Part shown: piece by piece, positions 1-9,507 of the stretch
Layout of the letters: the number at the start of each line of letters is the position of its first letter
Numbering within the stretch: the stretch's first letter is position 1
Source: JAVBLF01 sp031553675
GTDB taxonomy: Bacteria > Bacillota > Clostridia > Christensenellales > CALWSW01
Assembly: GCA_031553675.1 (NCBI GenBank)
Contig: JAVBLF010000023.1
Location: forward strand, 6,262 to 70,261
Reading direction: 5' to 3'
Length of the DNA: 64,000 nucleotides
The notes under the pieces: generated by a model
Database searches by the model: none
Seen by the model: only the letters and a program-made list of their open reading frames with translations
What the model was told of the DNA's origin: nothing
Program-made: the position numbers and the translations under genes

Positions 1-6
1 AAAAGC

Positions 7-687
7 TTGCGTACAAGCCGGTTACGTGTTCGCGCGATCGCGCTCTTCATATGCCTGCTGGTCGGCGCGGTTTCCGGATCGCAAAGCGCCTCTCTCGCCG
101 CGGCGCAAAGCCAATCGATGTTTACACTCAACGACTTCAAGTACTTCGAGGGCGTCACGATGGTGAAGCAAACGAAGTCGTCTGCGACTTTCACCAAGCC
201 CACAGAGAAGCTCTGCACGAAGCATTTCGGCAAAGCACAAAAACGCAGCGCAACGAAAAAAGTCGTCACGCTGAGCTACGCCTTTGGCACGGCGCGCATC
301 TATCCCGCGAACGGTGTACACGACGCGGATTTCGTGTTGACCATCAAAAACGCAAAGCTCCCCGGACCGCGTGGCCTCCGCGTGGGCGACAGCTACCAAA
401 AGGTCTTGGCCGCCTTTCGCAACGACAGGGCCGGGAAGTCACTCCAAAACGGTGACGAAACCGCGGATCTGTATTACGTGGAAACGGTCTTTGCCGAGAC
501 AGAATGCGCTGTGCGATCGGGGTTCGTGACCTTCGACGAAAAGGGCAAGACATGGACTGCGATCACCTATCTGCACGACTACGGCGAAGACAACTGGGGT
601 TTGCTTCGCTTTGCGATTCGGGACGAGAAAGTCGCGTCGATCGAATGGCAATTCAAGGTCAGCTCGGAAAGGCTGCCCATCGATTGA
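7..687 (+). CDS. Secreted protein of unknown function
   Basis: 226-residue protein read from a TTG at the very edge of the window; its ribosome binding site lies outside, so the true start may be slightly upstream. Residues 1-33 form a signal peptide: basic RTSRLRVR, a hydrophobic stretch LFICLLVGAV, then a small-residue region ending near AAAQS. The mature part (about 190 residues) is rich in Lys, Thr and aromatics and shows no family motif I recognise. It is probably exported to the cell surface or medium. A strong terminator follows 20 bp after the stop, so it ends its transcription unit. Function is not inferred. Confidence 0.7.
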   Translation: MRTSRLRVRAIALFICLLVGAVSGSQSASLAAAQSQSMFTLNDFKYFEGVTMVKQTKSSATFTKPTEKLCTKHFGKAQKRSATKKVVTLSYAFGTARIYPANGVHDADFVLTIKNAKLPGPRGLRVGDSYQKVLAAFRNDRAGKSLQNGDETADLYYVETVFAETECAVRSGFVTFDEKGKTWTAITYLHDYGEDNWGLLRFAIRDEKVASIEWQFKVSSERLPID

Positions 688-707
688 GATCCTAGCCGGT
701 GTACGAA

Positions 708-738
708 AACACCCCGTCGTTCCAAACGGGGTGTTTTT
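708..738 (+). terminator. Rho-independent terminator
   Basis: A 9-bp stem (AACACCCCG at 708-716 with CGGGGTGTT at 727-735) is followed by a T run. It closes the first gene. Confidence 0.85.
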
Positions 739-856
739 GCATTTTCTGCCTTGCAAGCCCCGCACGCGCAACGGCAGGGCTTGTTGACGTGCGAAAACAA
801 TGTCAAACGCGCTTGCATATGGTATAGATATAGAATTACGTTGAGGGGGTTCATAT

Positions 857-2410
857 ATGGAACACGTTTCGCGTGTTGCCTTCGCCCGAACGACAGGCGA
901 GGCGAAAACACAGGAAATACACGACATGATCGACAAGGCAATCCATCAGATATTCCCAAGTGCTGGATTGCGCGAACTGATCCGCCCAGGGGACAAGGTC
1001 GTGCTGAAAGTCAACATCGTCGGCCCTGCCATGGGTGCGCGCGGTGAAAAAGGCCGCGGCATCATCACGGATCCGCGGATCGTCCGCTACGTCGCCGAAC
1101 GCGTGCGAGAAATCATCGGCTATGAAGGCAGCTCCGAGCTGATCGTCGCCGACGCTTGCATGCACAGAGCGCCCAACCCTTCGCCCAAATCGATCGAAAC
1201 CGGCTTCCATTGGGCGCGTTTGGAGCAGACCGGCGACAACGCTGTGGACGAAGCGGATGTCTGTTACGATTTCGATGCGGATGGCATTTTGGATGGAGGG
1301 TCAAATGCCAAACTGGTCAACCTTGACGCGCTCGGCGAAAGTGGCCGCCAACTGTTTCGGGTCGCGATGCCCGACGGCCACGTCGAAAAGGTCGCCTTCC
1401 CGAAACTCCTGCGGACCAAAGAACAGGCGGCGGAAACGGACACGCCGGAGCAGTATTGCGATGTGCTGATCGGGCTTCCGATCTTCAAAAGCCACGGCTT
1501 GCAAGGGATCACCGGTGCGCTGAAACTGCATTACGGCATCCGAAGCATGTACAGCGTCCTGGGCGATACCGGCCGCTTTGGGCACAGCGGGATGTACTAC
1601 GACGAAAAGGGCCTGCATCACAGCAAAAATCTTCGGGATTACCTTTGCGCCATGCACAAGGTCAGAAGCTACGACTTTTCCATCATGGATTGCCTGACAG
1701 CCAACCGCAAAGGCCCGACACTGCCCATCGGTGGCGTGTACCACATTTCCAATCCCGATCAGAAAGCCGACTATATCCTCACGAACGCGATCATGGCTTC
1801 CCGCGACCCCGTCGCGATGGATACCATAGAAGCGGCGTTCGCCGGTTACGAGCGCGCGTCGATCCCCATGCTGGAAGCCGCTGTCCGAAACGGTCTCGGA
1901 CAAAGCGATCCGTCCCGCATCGTCCTATTGACGCAGGAGTTGTTTTCACTGCAAAGAATGCTGTTGCTCGAACAGTATGGGCGGGACAAATACCCGCTCG
2001 AAGATGGATGGGGGCGGGCGCGCGTCATGGCTGAGCTGAGACCGCAATACGGGGTCGATGTTTCGTATCCGCAAAAGATAGGGAGCGACCGGTATTCGAT
2101 TCACTATCGAATCGTGCGCCAGCCGCCGGAAACGGAAGACTGGGCCGACGAACCGTGCGACGAAGCTCCCGACAAGGGATCCTTCGCGCGACCCATTGTG
2201 CGGGTGGACTGCACGGTGAGCGGGGTTTCGATAGGATCGAAGTTGGATTGCGGTATCGAACGCGGGGAATTCATCCTCGACCTCAACGAGCACAGCGATC
2301 TCAGGAACACCAGTCTGGTGTGGGAGATCTTCGCGTGGGACGATATCTTCAACTGTGTCGCATCCATCGAGCGTTTCGTGATCGATTCGCCCCAATCCGG
2401 AACAATTTGA
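857..2410 (+). CDS. DUF362 family protein
   Basis: 517 residues, starting at an ATG preceded by GAGGGGG. The N-terminal third carries the DUF362 hallmark GDKVVLKVNIVGP (around residue 45). Further on are GITGALKLHYGIRS, where the family usually has its metal/phosphate-like loop, and DCLTANRKGPTLPIGG, matching the usual D-x(6)-G-P-x(3)-G signature. Many DUF362 proteins carry a ferredoxin-like 4Fe-4S domain. This one has only scattered cysteines and no CxxCxxC cluster, so it is the cluster-less form. The C-terminal 150 residues look like an extra domain I do not recognise. No signal peptide, so probably cytoplasmic. The family has no firm biochemical role. The DeoR gene follows 58 bp downstream. 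Confidence 0.75.
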   Translation: MEHVSRVAFARTTGEAKTQEIHDMIDKAIHQIFPSAGLRELIRPGDKVVLKVNIVGPAMGARGEKGRGIITDPRIVRYVAERVREIIGYEGSSELIVADACMHRAPNPSPKSIETGFHWARLEQTGDNAVDEADVCYDFDADGILDGGSNAKLVNLDALGESGRQLFRVAMPDGHVEKVAFPKLLRTKEQAAETDTPEQYCDVLIGLPIFKSHGLQGITGALKLHYGIRSMYSVLGDTGRFGHSGMYYDEKGLHHSKNLRDYLCAMHKVRSYDFSIMDCLTANRKGPTLPIGGVYHISNPDQKADYILTNAIMASRDPVAMDTIEAAFAGYERASIPMLEAAVRNGLGQSDPSRIVLLTQELFSLQRMLLLEQYGRDKYPLEDGWGRARVMAELRPQYGVDVSYPQKIGSDRYSIHYRIVRQPPETEDWADEPCDEAPDKGSFARPIVRVDCTVSGVSIGSKLDCGIERGEFILDLNEHSDLRNTSLVWEIFAWDDIFNCVASIERFVIDSPQSGTI

Positions 2411-2468
2411 TTCCTCACGGGGGTTGGCGTGATATACTTGTGAGAACAAGCAGAAATGGAGCGCAACC

Positions 2469-3215
2469 ATGACGACGGAGGAACGCCGCAGACGCATCGC
2501 GCGGCTATTGATCGATGCGGGTCGGGTACAGGTGGGCGATTTGTCGATGCGCTTTGGCGTTTCGTGCGAGACGATACGGAAGGATTTGATCGCGCTGGAT
2601 CGGCAAGGTTTGGCGAAAAAGGAGCACGGCGGGGCGAGCGCGCCGGGGGCCGGCCGCGACGCGATTCCCGAAAGAGGGGAGGGGGAGGCGTCGCTCTGCA
2701 TCGTCGAAAAGGCATGTGAGTACATGCCTGCAAGCGGCATCGTGATGCTAGGCGGCGGACCGCTGTGTACACTTTTGGCGCAACGGATCGAAGCGGAGCA
2801 GGGCCTCCATGTGCTGACCGATTCGCTCGACATCGGACTGCTCTTGATCGAACGCGGCGTTCAGACTTCGATTCTGGGAGGCGAGCTTTTGCCGGGGAGT
2901 CGAAGTGTCGGAGGGCTATGGGCGTGCGAAAGCCTGTCGCGCGTGCGAGCGGAGGTGTCGTTTTTGCCGACCGGCGCTTTTGTGGGGCGGAATGGTCCCT
3001 GCGCCGACACGTTTGCACAAGCCCTCGTCGCGCACGGCATGCTGTCGGGCGCCCACAAAAGCTTCGTGCTGGCGGACGGCGTTTCGTCGCGCCGCATTGC
3101 GCCGATCGAGTACGCGAGCTGGGAAGAAGTGGGCTGCCTGATCGTCGATTCGAGCGCCGACACCGCGTGTTTGGACGCTTTGATCGGCCGTACCGAAGTC
3201 CAGATCGCGTATTGA
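2469..3215 (+). CDS. DeoR family transcriptional regulator
   Basis: 248 residues. The N-terminal winged helix-turn-helix (about residues 1-58; ERRRRIARLLIDAGRVQVGD then a recognition helix in SCETIRKDLIALDRQG) is typical of DeoR regulators that control sugar or polyol genes. The remainder resembles the DeoR sensor domain (isomerase-like fold) that usually binds a sugar phosphate, including VLADGVSSRR near residue 198. It lies 11 bp upstream of the YdcF-like gene, so the two are co-transcribed. Target genes are unclear: the neighbouring DUF362 and YdcF genes are not sugar enzymes, and the arabinose block downstream has its own regulators. Confidence 0.85.
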   Translation: MTTEERRRRIARLLIDAGRVQVGDLSMRFGVSCETIRKDLIALDRQGLAKKEHGGASAPGAGRDAIPERGEGEASLCIVEKACEYMPASGIVMLGGGPLCTLLAQRIEAEQGLHVLTDSLDIGLLLIERGVQTSILGGELLPGSRSVGGLWACESLSRVRAEVSFLPTGAFVGRNGPCADTFAQALVAHGMLSGAHKSFVLADGVSSRRIAPIEYASWEEVGCLIVDSSADTACLDALIGRTEVQIAY

Positions 3216-3226
3216 AGGAGACGGCG

Positions 3227-4024
3227 ATGCATCGGCACACGTATGGGCAAAGCAAGCCGACGATGGGGCGGCGTGTCGCGCTGATCGCGGTGGGCTCGCT
3301 TTTGATCGCGGACACGCTCTACGCAGCGGCGAAGATCAGCATGAACGTCGGCGTGATCCTTCCGGCGTTGATCGGCTTGCCGCTGCTCGCGATCGGCGCG
3401 ATCTATCCATTTTGGCAGCAGTGGACAGCCCGCTCCGTCGGCCGCGCGTTGAAGTGGGCAATCGCGCTGGCATACGGGGCATTTGGGGCGCTTTTTTTGC
3501 TGACCGGCGCGTTGATGCTCGGCTCGGCAGTGGCGTTGCCGTCCGCGGGGGCCGATGCGGTCATCGTGTTGGGCTGCGCACTTCGGGGCTATGCGCCATC
3601 CGCGCTGCTGCAATACCGTTGCGACGCGGCAGCAGCCTACCTGCGTGACAGCCCCGATGCGATCGCCGTGGTGTCGGGCGGGCAGGGGCGGGGCGAAATG
3701 CGCTCGGAAGCCTCCGCTATGGCGGAAGCGCTCGCGCTAGCGGGCATCGAGCCGTCGCGGATCGTCCAGGAAGCCGCTTCGACCTCGACGGAGGAAAACT
3801 TCGACTTGAGCGTCCCCCTCCTCGAAGCGCGACTGGGAAAGAAGGCGACGGATTGCCGCATCGTCTACGTCACAAGCGGCTTTCACGTCTACCGCGCCGG
3901 GTACGTCGCCAAGCGCCTGGGCTTGCGCGCCGAAGGGCTGGCCGCGCGGTCCAACCCGCAGTTCTTGCTCAATCACGTTTTGCGCGAGTGCGTCGTGATC
4001 GTCGTGGCTTGGCTGAAAGGCTGA
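3227..4024 (+). CDS. YdcF/SanA-like DUF218 membrane protein
   Basis: 265 residues from the ATG behind AAGGAG (3215-3220). Three hydrophobic segments lie in the first 105 residues: RVALIAVGSLLIADTLY, a pair around VGVILPALIGLPLLAIGAI, and LAYGAFGALFLLTGALML. A soluble DUF218 domain follows, with ADAVIVLGCALRGYAPS, VVSGGQGRGE (residues about 145-155), the EAxSTSTEEN segment and VTSGFHVYRA, all standard for YdcF. Family members are proposed to act in envelope or cell-wall homeostasis, and E. coli YdcF binds S-adenosylmethionine, but the reaction is not settled. Probably one operon with the DeoR gene. Confidence 0.85.
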   Translation: MHRHTYGQSKPTMGRRVALIAVGSLLIADTLYAAAKISMNVGVILPALIGLPLLAIGAIYPFWQQWTARSVGRALKWAIALAYGAFGALFLLTGALMLGSAVALPSAGADAVIVLGCALRGYAPSALLQYRCDAAAAYLRDSPDAIAVVSGGQGRGEMRSEASAMAEALALAGIEPSRIVQEAASTSTEENFDLSVPLLEARLGKKATDCRIVYVTSGFHVYRAGYVAKRLGLRAEGLAARSNPQFLLNHVLRECVVIVVAWLKG

Positions 4025-4156
4025 CGATCGCATTTTAAGAATTCCAAATATTTCGCAACTTTGTCGCAAAATTTTACCTGTTCGTCCATGGATCGTCATG
4101 TAAACTGTTTTCGTGGGCGGTTCGGATCGCGCTGCGTAGGATCGGGGGAAAGAGGC

Positions 4157-5134
4157 ATGAAGATGCGATTGGCGGGGCTTGCGTTGGCGTTCGTGTTGGG
4201 CCTGAGCGCGTGCCAAAACGAGCCGGTGGCTTCGCAGGAGGGCGGCGACACAGGCTCGGCCTTGGTGTTGGGCTTTTCGCAGCTCGGCTCGGAAAGCGCC
4301 TGGCGCACGGGCAATACGCGTTCGATCCAGCAGGCCGCGGAAAAGGCGGGCGTGCAACTCATGTTCAACAACGCCCAGCAAAAGCAGGAAAACCAGATCA
4401 AGGCGATCCGCTCCTACATTGCCTACCGCGTCGACGTGATCGCCTTTGCGCCGATCGTCGAGGACGGCTGGGATTCGGTGCTGAGCGAGGCAAAAGAAGC
4501 GGGCATCCCCGTGCTGCTTTGCGACCGCATGATCGAGACGAGCCACAAAGACCTCTACGCCGGTTTCATCGGTTCCGACTTTTACCAAGAAGGGATCAAG
4601 GCCGGGCATTTTTTGCTGAAGAAGACGAATGGACAGATCCGCAATTACCGGATCGCGGAATTGAGCGGAACGGCGAAATCCTCGCCCATGCGCGGCCGTT
4701 ACGAAGGCTTTCGCGAGGCGATCGCGGGCGACAGACGCTTCGAGATCGTGTGCAGCTTGTCGGGCGATTTTTTGCGCTCGAAGGGCAAGCAGCGCATGAA
4801 GCAGATCCTCGACAGCTACGGCGACATCGATGTACTCTACTCGCACAACGATTCGATGACGCTCGGCGCGATCGAGGCGATGGAAGAGGCGGGCGTCGTG
4901 CCGGGCGTCGACGTGATCGTGATCTCGGTCGATGGTGAGCAGGGCGCGATCGATGCGCTGAAGGCCGGTAAGATCAACTGCGTCGTCGAGTGTACGCCTT
5001 TGATGGGGGACAAGGTGATCGATCTGGCCAAACAATTGGCGGCGGGCGAAAGCATCCCCGAGATGAGCTACAACGAGGAGCGCGTGTTCAGCGAGTACGA
5101 CGACCTGCGCGACCTGGCGCCACGCGGGTATTGA
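4157..5134 (+). CDS. Sugar-binding lipoprotein of the signalling operon (YtfQ paralog)
   Basis: 325 residues. A lipobox LSAC with Cys19 predicts a membrane-anchored extracellular lipoprotein. The body is a periplasmic-binding-protein type I fold of the YtfQ/ChvE kind (VLGFSQLGSESAWRTGNTRS, NAQQKQENQIKAIRSYI, IAFAPIVEDGW, YSHNDSMTLGAIEAM). It is clearly paralogous to the protein at 8443-9507, sharing the QKQENQIKAIR block and the same layout. Only 4 bp separate it from the histidine kinase gene, and it sits upstream of the kinase rather than beside the transporter. I infer that it presents the sugar to the sensor kinase, as ChvE does for VirA, but it could also be an alternate transport subunit. 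Start chosen at the ATG giving a canonical lipoprotein signal. Confidence 0.85.
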   Translation: MKMRLAGLALAFVLGLSACQNEPVASQEGGDTGSALVLGFSQLGSESAWRTGNTRSIQQAAEKAGVQLMFNNAQQKQENQIKAIRSYIAYRVDVIAFAPIVEDGWDSVLSEAKEAGIPVLLCDRMIETSHKDLYAGFIGSDFYQEGIKAGHFLLKKTNGQIRNYRIAELSGTAKSSPMRGRYEGFREAIAGDRRFEIVCSLSGDFLRSKGKQRMKQILDSYGDIDVLYSHNDSMTLGAIEAMEEAGVVPGVDVIVISVDGEQGAIDALKAGKINCVVECTPLMGDKVIDLAKQLAAGESIPEMSYNEERVFSEYDDLRDLAPRGY

Positions 5135-5138
5135 GGCG

Positions 5139-6605
5139 ATGGAGAAGCGAAGGAAGTTTTGGCGGCTCTTCGACCGCGCTATGCCGCTCAGGAGCATCAA
5201 GCGACGGATCCGGACGGCGTTTTTGATCATCATCGCGCTGCTCTTGATTCCGGCGGGCGTCAACGTCGCGTTCACCAGCATCCAGACGCGGCGCTACAAC
5301 CAAATGATCGGGCGGGTGAGCCAGTCCGGACGCCTGACAAAGATCGTCTCGGAGGACATCCCGACCGAGGTCTACGAGATCGTCGCGGGCCGCGTCCGCT
5401 TTTCGGAAGGGCGGCACTACGCGATCATGGCCGACGTCGATCGACAGATCGCGGATCTCTCGGCCCAATCGCCCGATTCGAAGGGCAGCCGTCTGCTGAT
5501 CGTCGTCGCGCGCGCCATGGGAAATCTGCGGGGGCAGCTCGATGCGCTCGGCCAGCAGATCGAGGCGGACGAGGCCGTGGACGAGCAGCTCAAGACGCTC
5601 GAACAGGTCAACAGCTCGGCCGCCGTCATCACCGACCTCCTGAGCGACTACATCCTCCTGGAACTGGAGGCGGCGGGCGAGGCCAGCCAGGCGATCGGCG
5701 TCGCTTCGCGCGTGACGGTGACGATCGAGATCGTGCTGACCGTGGCGGTCTGCGTCTTTGCCTTCGTCACGCAGGGCGAGGTGTCGCGCAGCATTTCCAA
5801 GCCGATCTACGAGCTCGAAACCCTGGCCGAGCGCATCGCCCAGGGCGACCTGAACGCCCGCGCCGAGGCGACCGACGTCGAAGAGCTTCGTTCGCTGACA
5901 GCCAGCCTCAACGCCATGGCCATCCGCCTCCAAGCGCTGATCGACGCTAACACGCGCGAACAGCAAAACCTGAAAAAGTCGGAAATGCGGACCCTGCAAG
6001 CGCAGATCACGCCGCACTTCCTTTACAACACCCTCGAAGCGATCATGTGGCTGGCCGAGCGCAAACGCACCGAAGAAGTGATCGAGATCACAAAAGCCAT
6101 GTCGAACTTTTTCCGCATCGCGCTCAGCCGGGGACAGGACTGGATCTCCGTCGCGCAGGAAATCGAGCACGTCGAGAGCTACCTCGTGGTGCAGCGCTTT
6201 CGCTACAGCGACATCCTCGACTACCGGATCGACATCGACGATCGCCTCGGCGGCCAGCGGATCCTGAAGCTCTTGCTTCAACCCCTCGTCGAGAACGCGA
6301 TCTACCATGGCATCAAGCTGCGCCGCGGACGGGGATCGATCGCCGTACGGGGGTGGCTTGCGGGCGACCGGATGTGCTTCGCGGTTGAGGACGACGGCAT
6401 CGGCATGGTCGAAGCGCGTCTCGCCGAAGTGCGCGCCCAGCTCGGCAAAGAAGTGCCCGACGGCGACGGCTACGGCCTCTACAACGTCGACAAGCGGCTC
6501 CGGCTCTACTACGACGAAAACGCGGGGCTTTCGGTCGAAAGCCGCTACGGAGCTGGCACGACGGTGTCTTTTTGTGTGCCGGTACAGGAGGAAAGCGATG
6601 TATAA
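5139..6605 (+). CDS. Sensor histidine kinase, YesM/LytS-like family
   Basis: 488 residues. One membrane helix at about 27-47 (FLIIIALLLIPAGVNVAF), an extracellular region of some 140 residues, a second helix at about 190-210, then a HAMP domain (ISKPIYELETLAERIAQGDL). The His_kinase motif QITPHFLYNTLEAIMWL carries the phosphorylated His. The C-terminal ATPase domain has LLLQPLVENAIYHGI (N box) and VEDDGIGM (G1 box), ending in a short G2 region. This architecture is typical of Firmicute sugar-sensing kinases paired with AraC-type response regulators. The gene overlaps the regulator gene by 8 bp. Its likely input is the binding protein encoded just upstream, and its likely output is the YtfQ-type transporter and perhaps araBAD. 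Confidence 0.92.
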   Translation: MEKRRKFWRLFDRAMPLRSIKRRIRTAFLIIIALLLIPAGVNVAFTSIQTRRYNQMIGRVSQSGRLTKIVSEDIPTEVYEIVAGRVRFSEGRHYAIMADVDRQIADLSAQSPDSKGSRLLIVVARAMGNLRGQLDALGQQIEADEAVDEQLKTLEQVNSSAAVITDLLSDYILLELEAAGEASQAIGVASRVTVTIEIVLTVAVCVFAFVTQGEVSRSISKPIYELETLAERIAQGDLNARAEATDVEELRSLTASLNAMAIRLQALIDANTREQQNLKKSEMRTLQAQITPHFLYNTLEAIMWLAERKRTEEVIEITKAMSNFFRIALSRGQDWISVAQEIEHVESYLVVQRFRYSDILDYRIDIDDRLGGQRILKLLLQPLVENAIYHGIKLRRGRGSIAVRGWLAGDRMCFAVEDDGIGMVEARLAEVRAQLGKEVPDGDGYGLYNVDKRLRLYYDENAGLSVESRYGAGTTVSFCVPVQEESDV

Positions 6606-8199
6606 GGTCTTCATCGTTGACGACGAGATCTTTGTGCGCGAAAGCTTCCGCGAACAGATCGACCGCCAGGGGAGCGGCTTTGTGTTGGCGGGCGAGGCGT
6701 CCGACGGCGAGATGGCACTCTCCATGATCAAGGATCTCAAGCCGGACATCCTCGTCACTGACATCCGTATGCCCTTCATGGACGGCATCGAGCTGGCGCG
6801 GATCGTCAAGCGCACCATGCCCTGGGTGAAGATCGTCATCCTAAGCGGCCACGACGAATTCGAGTATGCGCAAAAGGCGATCTCGATCGGCGTCGAGGAC
6901 TACATCCTGAAACCCATCCGCGCGACCGAGCTCATCGGCGCACTCGAAAAAGCCGCCCGCGTCATCGAGGAAAGCCTGGCCGAACGCGCCGACTACGAGG
7001 CACTCAAAGCTTCGTGGGAGAGCGTGGCGGCCTTGAACGAGGAAGAGCTCTTCTCCGAGCTGATCGCTGGCGAGGTGTCGAGCGCTGCCGCCATCGACCG
7101 CGCCACCGCCATGCACGTCGACCTCGTCGCGCAGCGTTACGTCGTCGTGATCACACAGCTCTTGACCGAAGAAGTTTCCAAGCGAGCCCTTTTCACGCTT
7201 CGCGCCCAACTCAAGGCCCTCGCCGCCGACAACCCCGAGGTCTGGCAGTCCTACCGCGGCATCGACCGCCTCGTGACGATCGTGATGGGGGAGAGCGACG
7301 AAGCGACGCTGGAGCGGGCCTACGCCTTCGCACAGGCTGTGCAGCACGAGACGGCTCGCGACGGCGAAAGCGCCATCGCGATCGGCATCGGGTCGATCGC
7401 CGATCGCTTGTCCGGCATTCCGCGATCCTTTTTCGACGCCGACCAGATCCACAAACGGCTGGGCGATCTGGCGCGCGGCAAAGTCTTTTACAGCGTGGAC
7501 CTCGAAAGCGCCGAGTCGGTGCCCGCCATGCGCTTTGAGGACGTTCCGACCTACGAGCAGCTCAAAAACGCGTCGGCGGCCGACATCCCCGTTTTGGTTG
7601 AGCGGTTTCAAAACCCGATCTGGACCGGCGGCCTGCAATCGACGCTGATGAAAACCTACATCGCCATGGAAGTGCTCTTGTCTTGTTCGCGCCTCATCCA
7701 GGAGAGCGGCGGCGATCCGTCCGAGATCCTGCCCGAAACGCGACAGGTCGGCGCGATTGCGGCGGCGCTGAACGAAAGCGACGGCCTGCGCGCGACGATC
7801 GAAAGCGTGCTGCGGCGCACCATCCGCTTTCGGGATGCGGGCTACGGCACGAAATACGGCGCGATCATCCGCAAAGCCCAGGCCTTCATCGCCGAGCACT
7901 ACGCCAGCCCGGACATCTCGCTGCACACGGTTTCGGCGCACGTCGCACTGTCGAGCAACCACTTTTGCACGGTCTACGCCCAGGAGTGCGGGCAGTCCTT
8001 CATCGAATACCTGACGATGATCCGCGTCCAGCACGCGAAAAAGCTGCTGCGTGACCCGTCCAGGCGCACGAGCGAGATCGCCTACGCCGTCGGCTACAAC
8101 GACCCGCACTACTTCAGCTACATCTTCAAAAAGCAGACCGGTTTGACCCCCCGCGACTACCGCGCGAAGGCGAAAGCGTCCGACGCGAACGAGTCTTGA
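6598..8199 (+). CDS. Response regulator with AraC-type DNA-binding domain (YesN-like)
   Basis: 533 residues, starting at the ATG behind AGGAGG and overlapping the kinase gene. The receiver domain (1-120) has the acidic pair in FIVDDE, phospho-acceptor Asp55 in LVTDIRMPFMDG, the conserved Ser/Thr in VILSGHDEFEYA and Lys in DYILKPI. A long middle region (about 125-420) has no recognised motif, as is usual in YesN-type regulators. The last 100 residues form two AraC helix-turn-helix motifs, including ISLHTVSAHVALSSNHFCTV and the signature TSEIAYAVGYNDPHYFSYIF. It should activate sugar uptake genes when phosphorylated. A terminator 29 bp after the stop ends the signalling operon before the transporter. 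Confidence 0.92.
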   Translation: MYKVFIVDDEIFVRESFREQIDRQGSGFVLAGEASDGEMALSMIKDLKPDILVTDIRMPFMDGIELARIVKRTMPWVKIVILSGHDEFEYAQKAISIGVEDYILKPIRATELIGALEKAARVIEESLAERADYEALKASWESVAALNEEELFSELIAGEVSSAAAIDRATAMHVDLVAQRYVVVITQLLTEEVSKRALFTLRAQLKALAADNPEVWQSYRGIDRLVTIVMGESDEATLERAYAFAQAVQHETARDGESAIAIGIGSIADRLSGIPRSFFDADQIHKRLGDLARGKVFYSVDLESAESVPAMRFEDVPTYEQLKNASAADIPVLVERFQNPIWTGGLQSTLMKTYIAMEVLLSCSRLIQESGGDPSEILPETRQVGAIAAALNESDGLRATIESVLRRTIRFRDAGYGTKYGAIIRKAQAFIAEHYASPDISLHTVSAHVALSSNHFCTVYAQECGQSFIEYLTMIRVQHAKKLLRDPSRRTSEIAYAVGYNDPHYFSYIFKKQTGLTPRDYRAKAKASDANES

Positions 8200-8227
8200 G
8201 CGCGCGATTCTACCTTGCAATCCGGCA

Positions 8228-8265
8228 AAGGGCAATTTCTTCGGCGAAGATATTGCCCTTTTTTT
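8228..8265 (+). terminator. Terminator of the two-component operon
   Basis: AAGGGCAAT (8228-8236) pairs with ATTGCCCTT (8252-8260), with an inner TCTTCG/CGAAGA extension and a run of seven Ts. It separates the sensor operon from the transporter operon. The next 177 bp up to the binding-protein start hold no further feature I can support beyond a GGAGGG ribosome binding site. Confidence 0.88.
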
Positions 8266-8442
8266 GTGCGGCGTGTCCATTCCGAAGATCGTCACCCAAA
8301 TTCGGTAGGCTCTCCATTTCGCAAAGCGCTGCCGCCACGTACAATCAAAGCATCGAGCGCCGCGATCCGGCGCGCATTGCATCGAATCGAATCTAGCGCC
8401 CTGTCTGGCGCACCTCGAAGACCAAACGTGGAGGGAAATCGC

Positions 8443-9507
8443 ATGAAAAAGTGGATCTCTGTCTTGCTCGCGGTCTTGATGATCGCATCGCTGGCCGCTT
8501 GCTCGTCTCCGACGGCCGAAACACCCCCCGCCGAAGCCCCCGCTGCCGACGACAAAGCGGCCGAAGCCCCTGCCGCCGAAGCCGAAGCACCTGCGGCCGA
8601 CAAGAAGATCGTCGTCGGCTTCTCGCAGATCGGCGCCGAATCCGACTGGCGCGTCGCCAACACAAACAGCATCAAGACCGCCGTCGAAGAAGCGGGCTTC
8701 GAACTGATCTTCGACGACGCTCAGCAGAAACAGGAAAACCAGATCAAAGCCATCCGCAACTTCATCACCCAGGGCGTCGATGTCATCGCGTTCAGCCCCG
8801 TCGTCGAGAGCGGCTGGGATGAAGTCATCGCCGAAGTGAACGACGCCGAGATCCCGCTCATCCTCGTCGACCGCAGCACCGACATCGAAGGCGACGACTA
8901 TTACGCCACCTTCATGGGTTCTGATTTCAAAGCCGAAGGCGTCAAAGCCGGCAAATGGCTCATCGACTACATGGACAAGGCCGGACGCGCCAGCGACCCG
9001 ATCGTGATCGTCCAGCTTGAAGGCACCGTCGGCTCCGCCCCCGCCAATGACCGCGCGAGCGGCTTCAAAGAAGCGATCGCCGACAAGACGAACTTCACGA
9101 TCGCCGCCAGCCAGACCGGCAACTTCACCCGTGCCGAAGGCCAGCAGGTCATGGAGAGCTTCCTCAAGTCCGTTCCGAAGATCGACGTCCTCTACGCCCA
9201 TAACGACGACATGGCGCTCGGCGCGATCGACGCCATCAAGGCAGCCGGCCTCAAGCCCGGCGAAGACATCATCATCATCGGCGTCGACGCCGTCAAGAAG
9301 GCATTCGAAGCGATCGTCGCCGGCGAGATGAACTGCACCGTCGAGTGCAGCCCGCTGCTCGGACCGCAGCTCGTCGACAACATCAACAAGCTCATGGCGG
9401 GCGAAACCCTGCCCAAGCGCACCGATACCATTGAGTCCTACTACGACACGAATGGCGAATTCGGCGCGACCAAAGCGGCCGACGTGCTCGACCAAAGGGT
9501 ATATTAA
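8443..9507 (+). CDS. ABC transporter sugar-binding lipoprotein, YtfQ/AraU-like
   Basis: 354 residues. Lipobox LAAC with Cys20, then an Ala/Pro/Glu-rich linker (residues 22-55) that would hold the domain off the membrane. The mature domain is a type I sugar-binding protein of the YtfQ class (IVVGFSQIGAESDWRVANTN, DDAQQKQENQIKAIRNFI, VIAFSPVVESGWDEVI, YAHNDDMALGAIDAI, MNCTVECSPLLGPQLVD). E. coli YtfQ binds galactofuranose. The araBAD genes downstream suggest L-arabinofuranose here, which is inference from context. It is the first gene of the transporter set. The ATPase gene starts 298 bp later, beyond two repeat units that may lower read-through, a common way to make more binding protein than membrane components. 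Confidence 0.9.
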   Translation: MKKWISVLLAVLMIASLAACSSPTAETPPAEAPAADDKAAEAPAAEAEAPAADKKIVVGFSQIGAESDWRVANTNSIKTAVEEAGFELIFDDAQQKQENQIKAIRNFITQGVDVIAFSPVVESGWDEVIAEVNDAEIPLILVDRSTDIEGDDYYATFMGSDFKAEGVKAGKWLIDYMDKAGRASDPIVIVQLEGTVGSAPANDRASGFKEAIADKTNFTIAASQTGNFTRAEGQQVMESFLKSVPKIDVLYAHNDDMALGAIDAIKAAGLKPGEDIIIIGVDAVKKAFEAIVAGEMNCTVECSPLLGPQLVDNINKLMAGETLPKRTDTIESYYDTNGEFGATKAADVLDQRVY

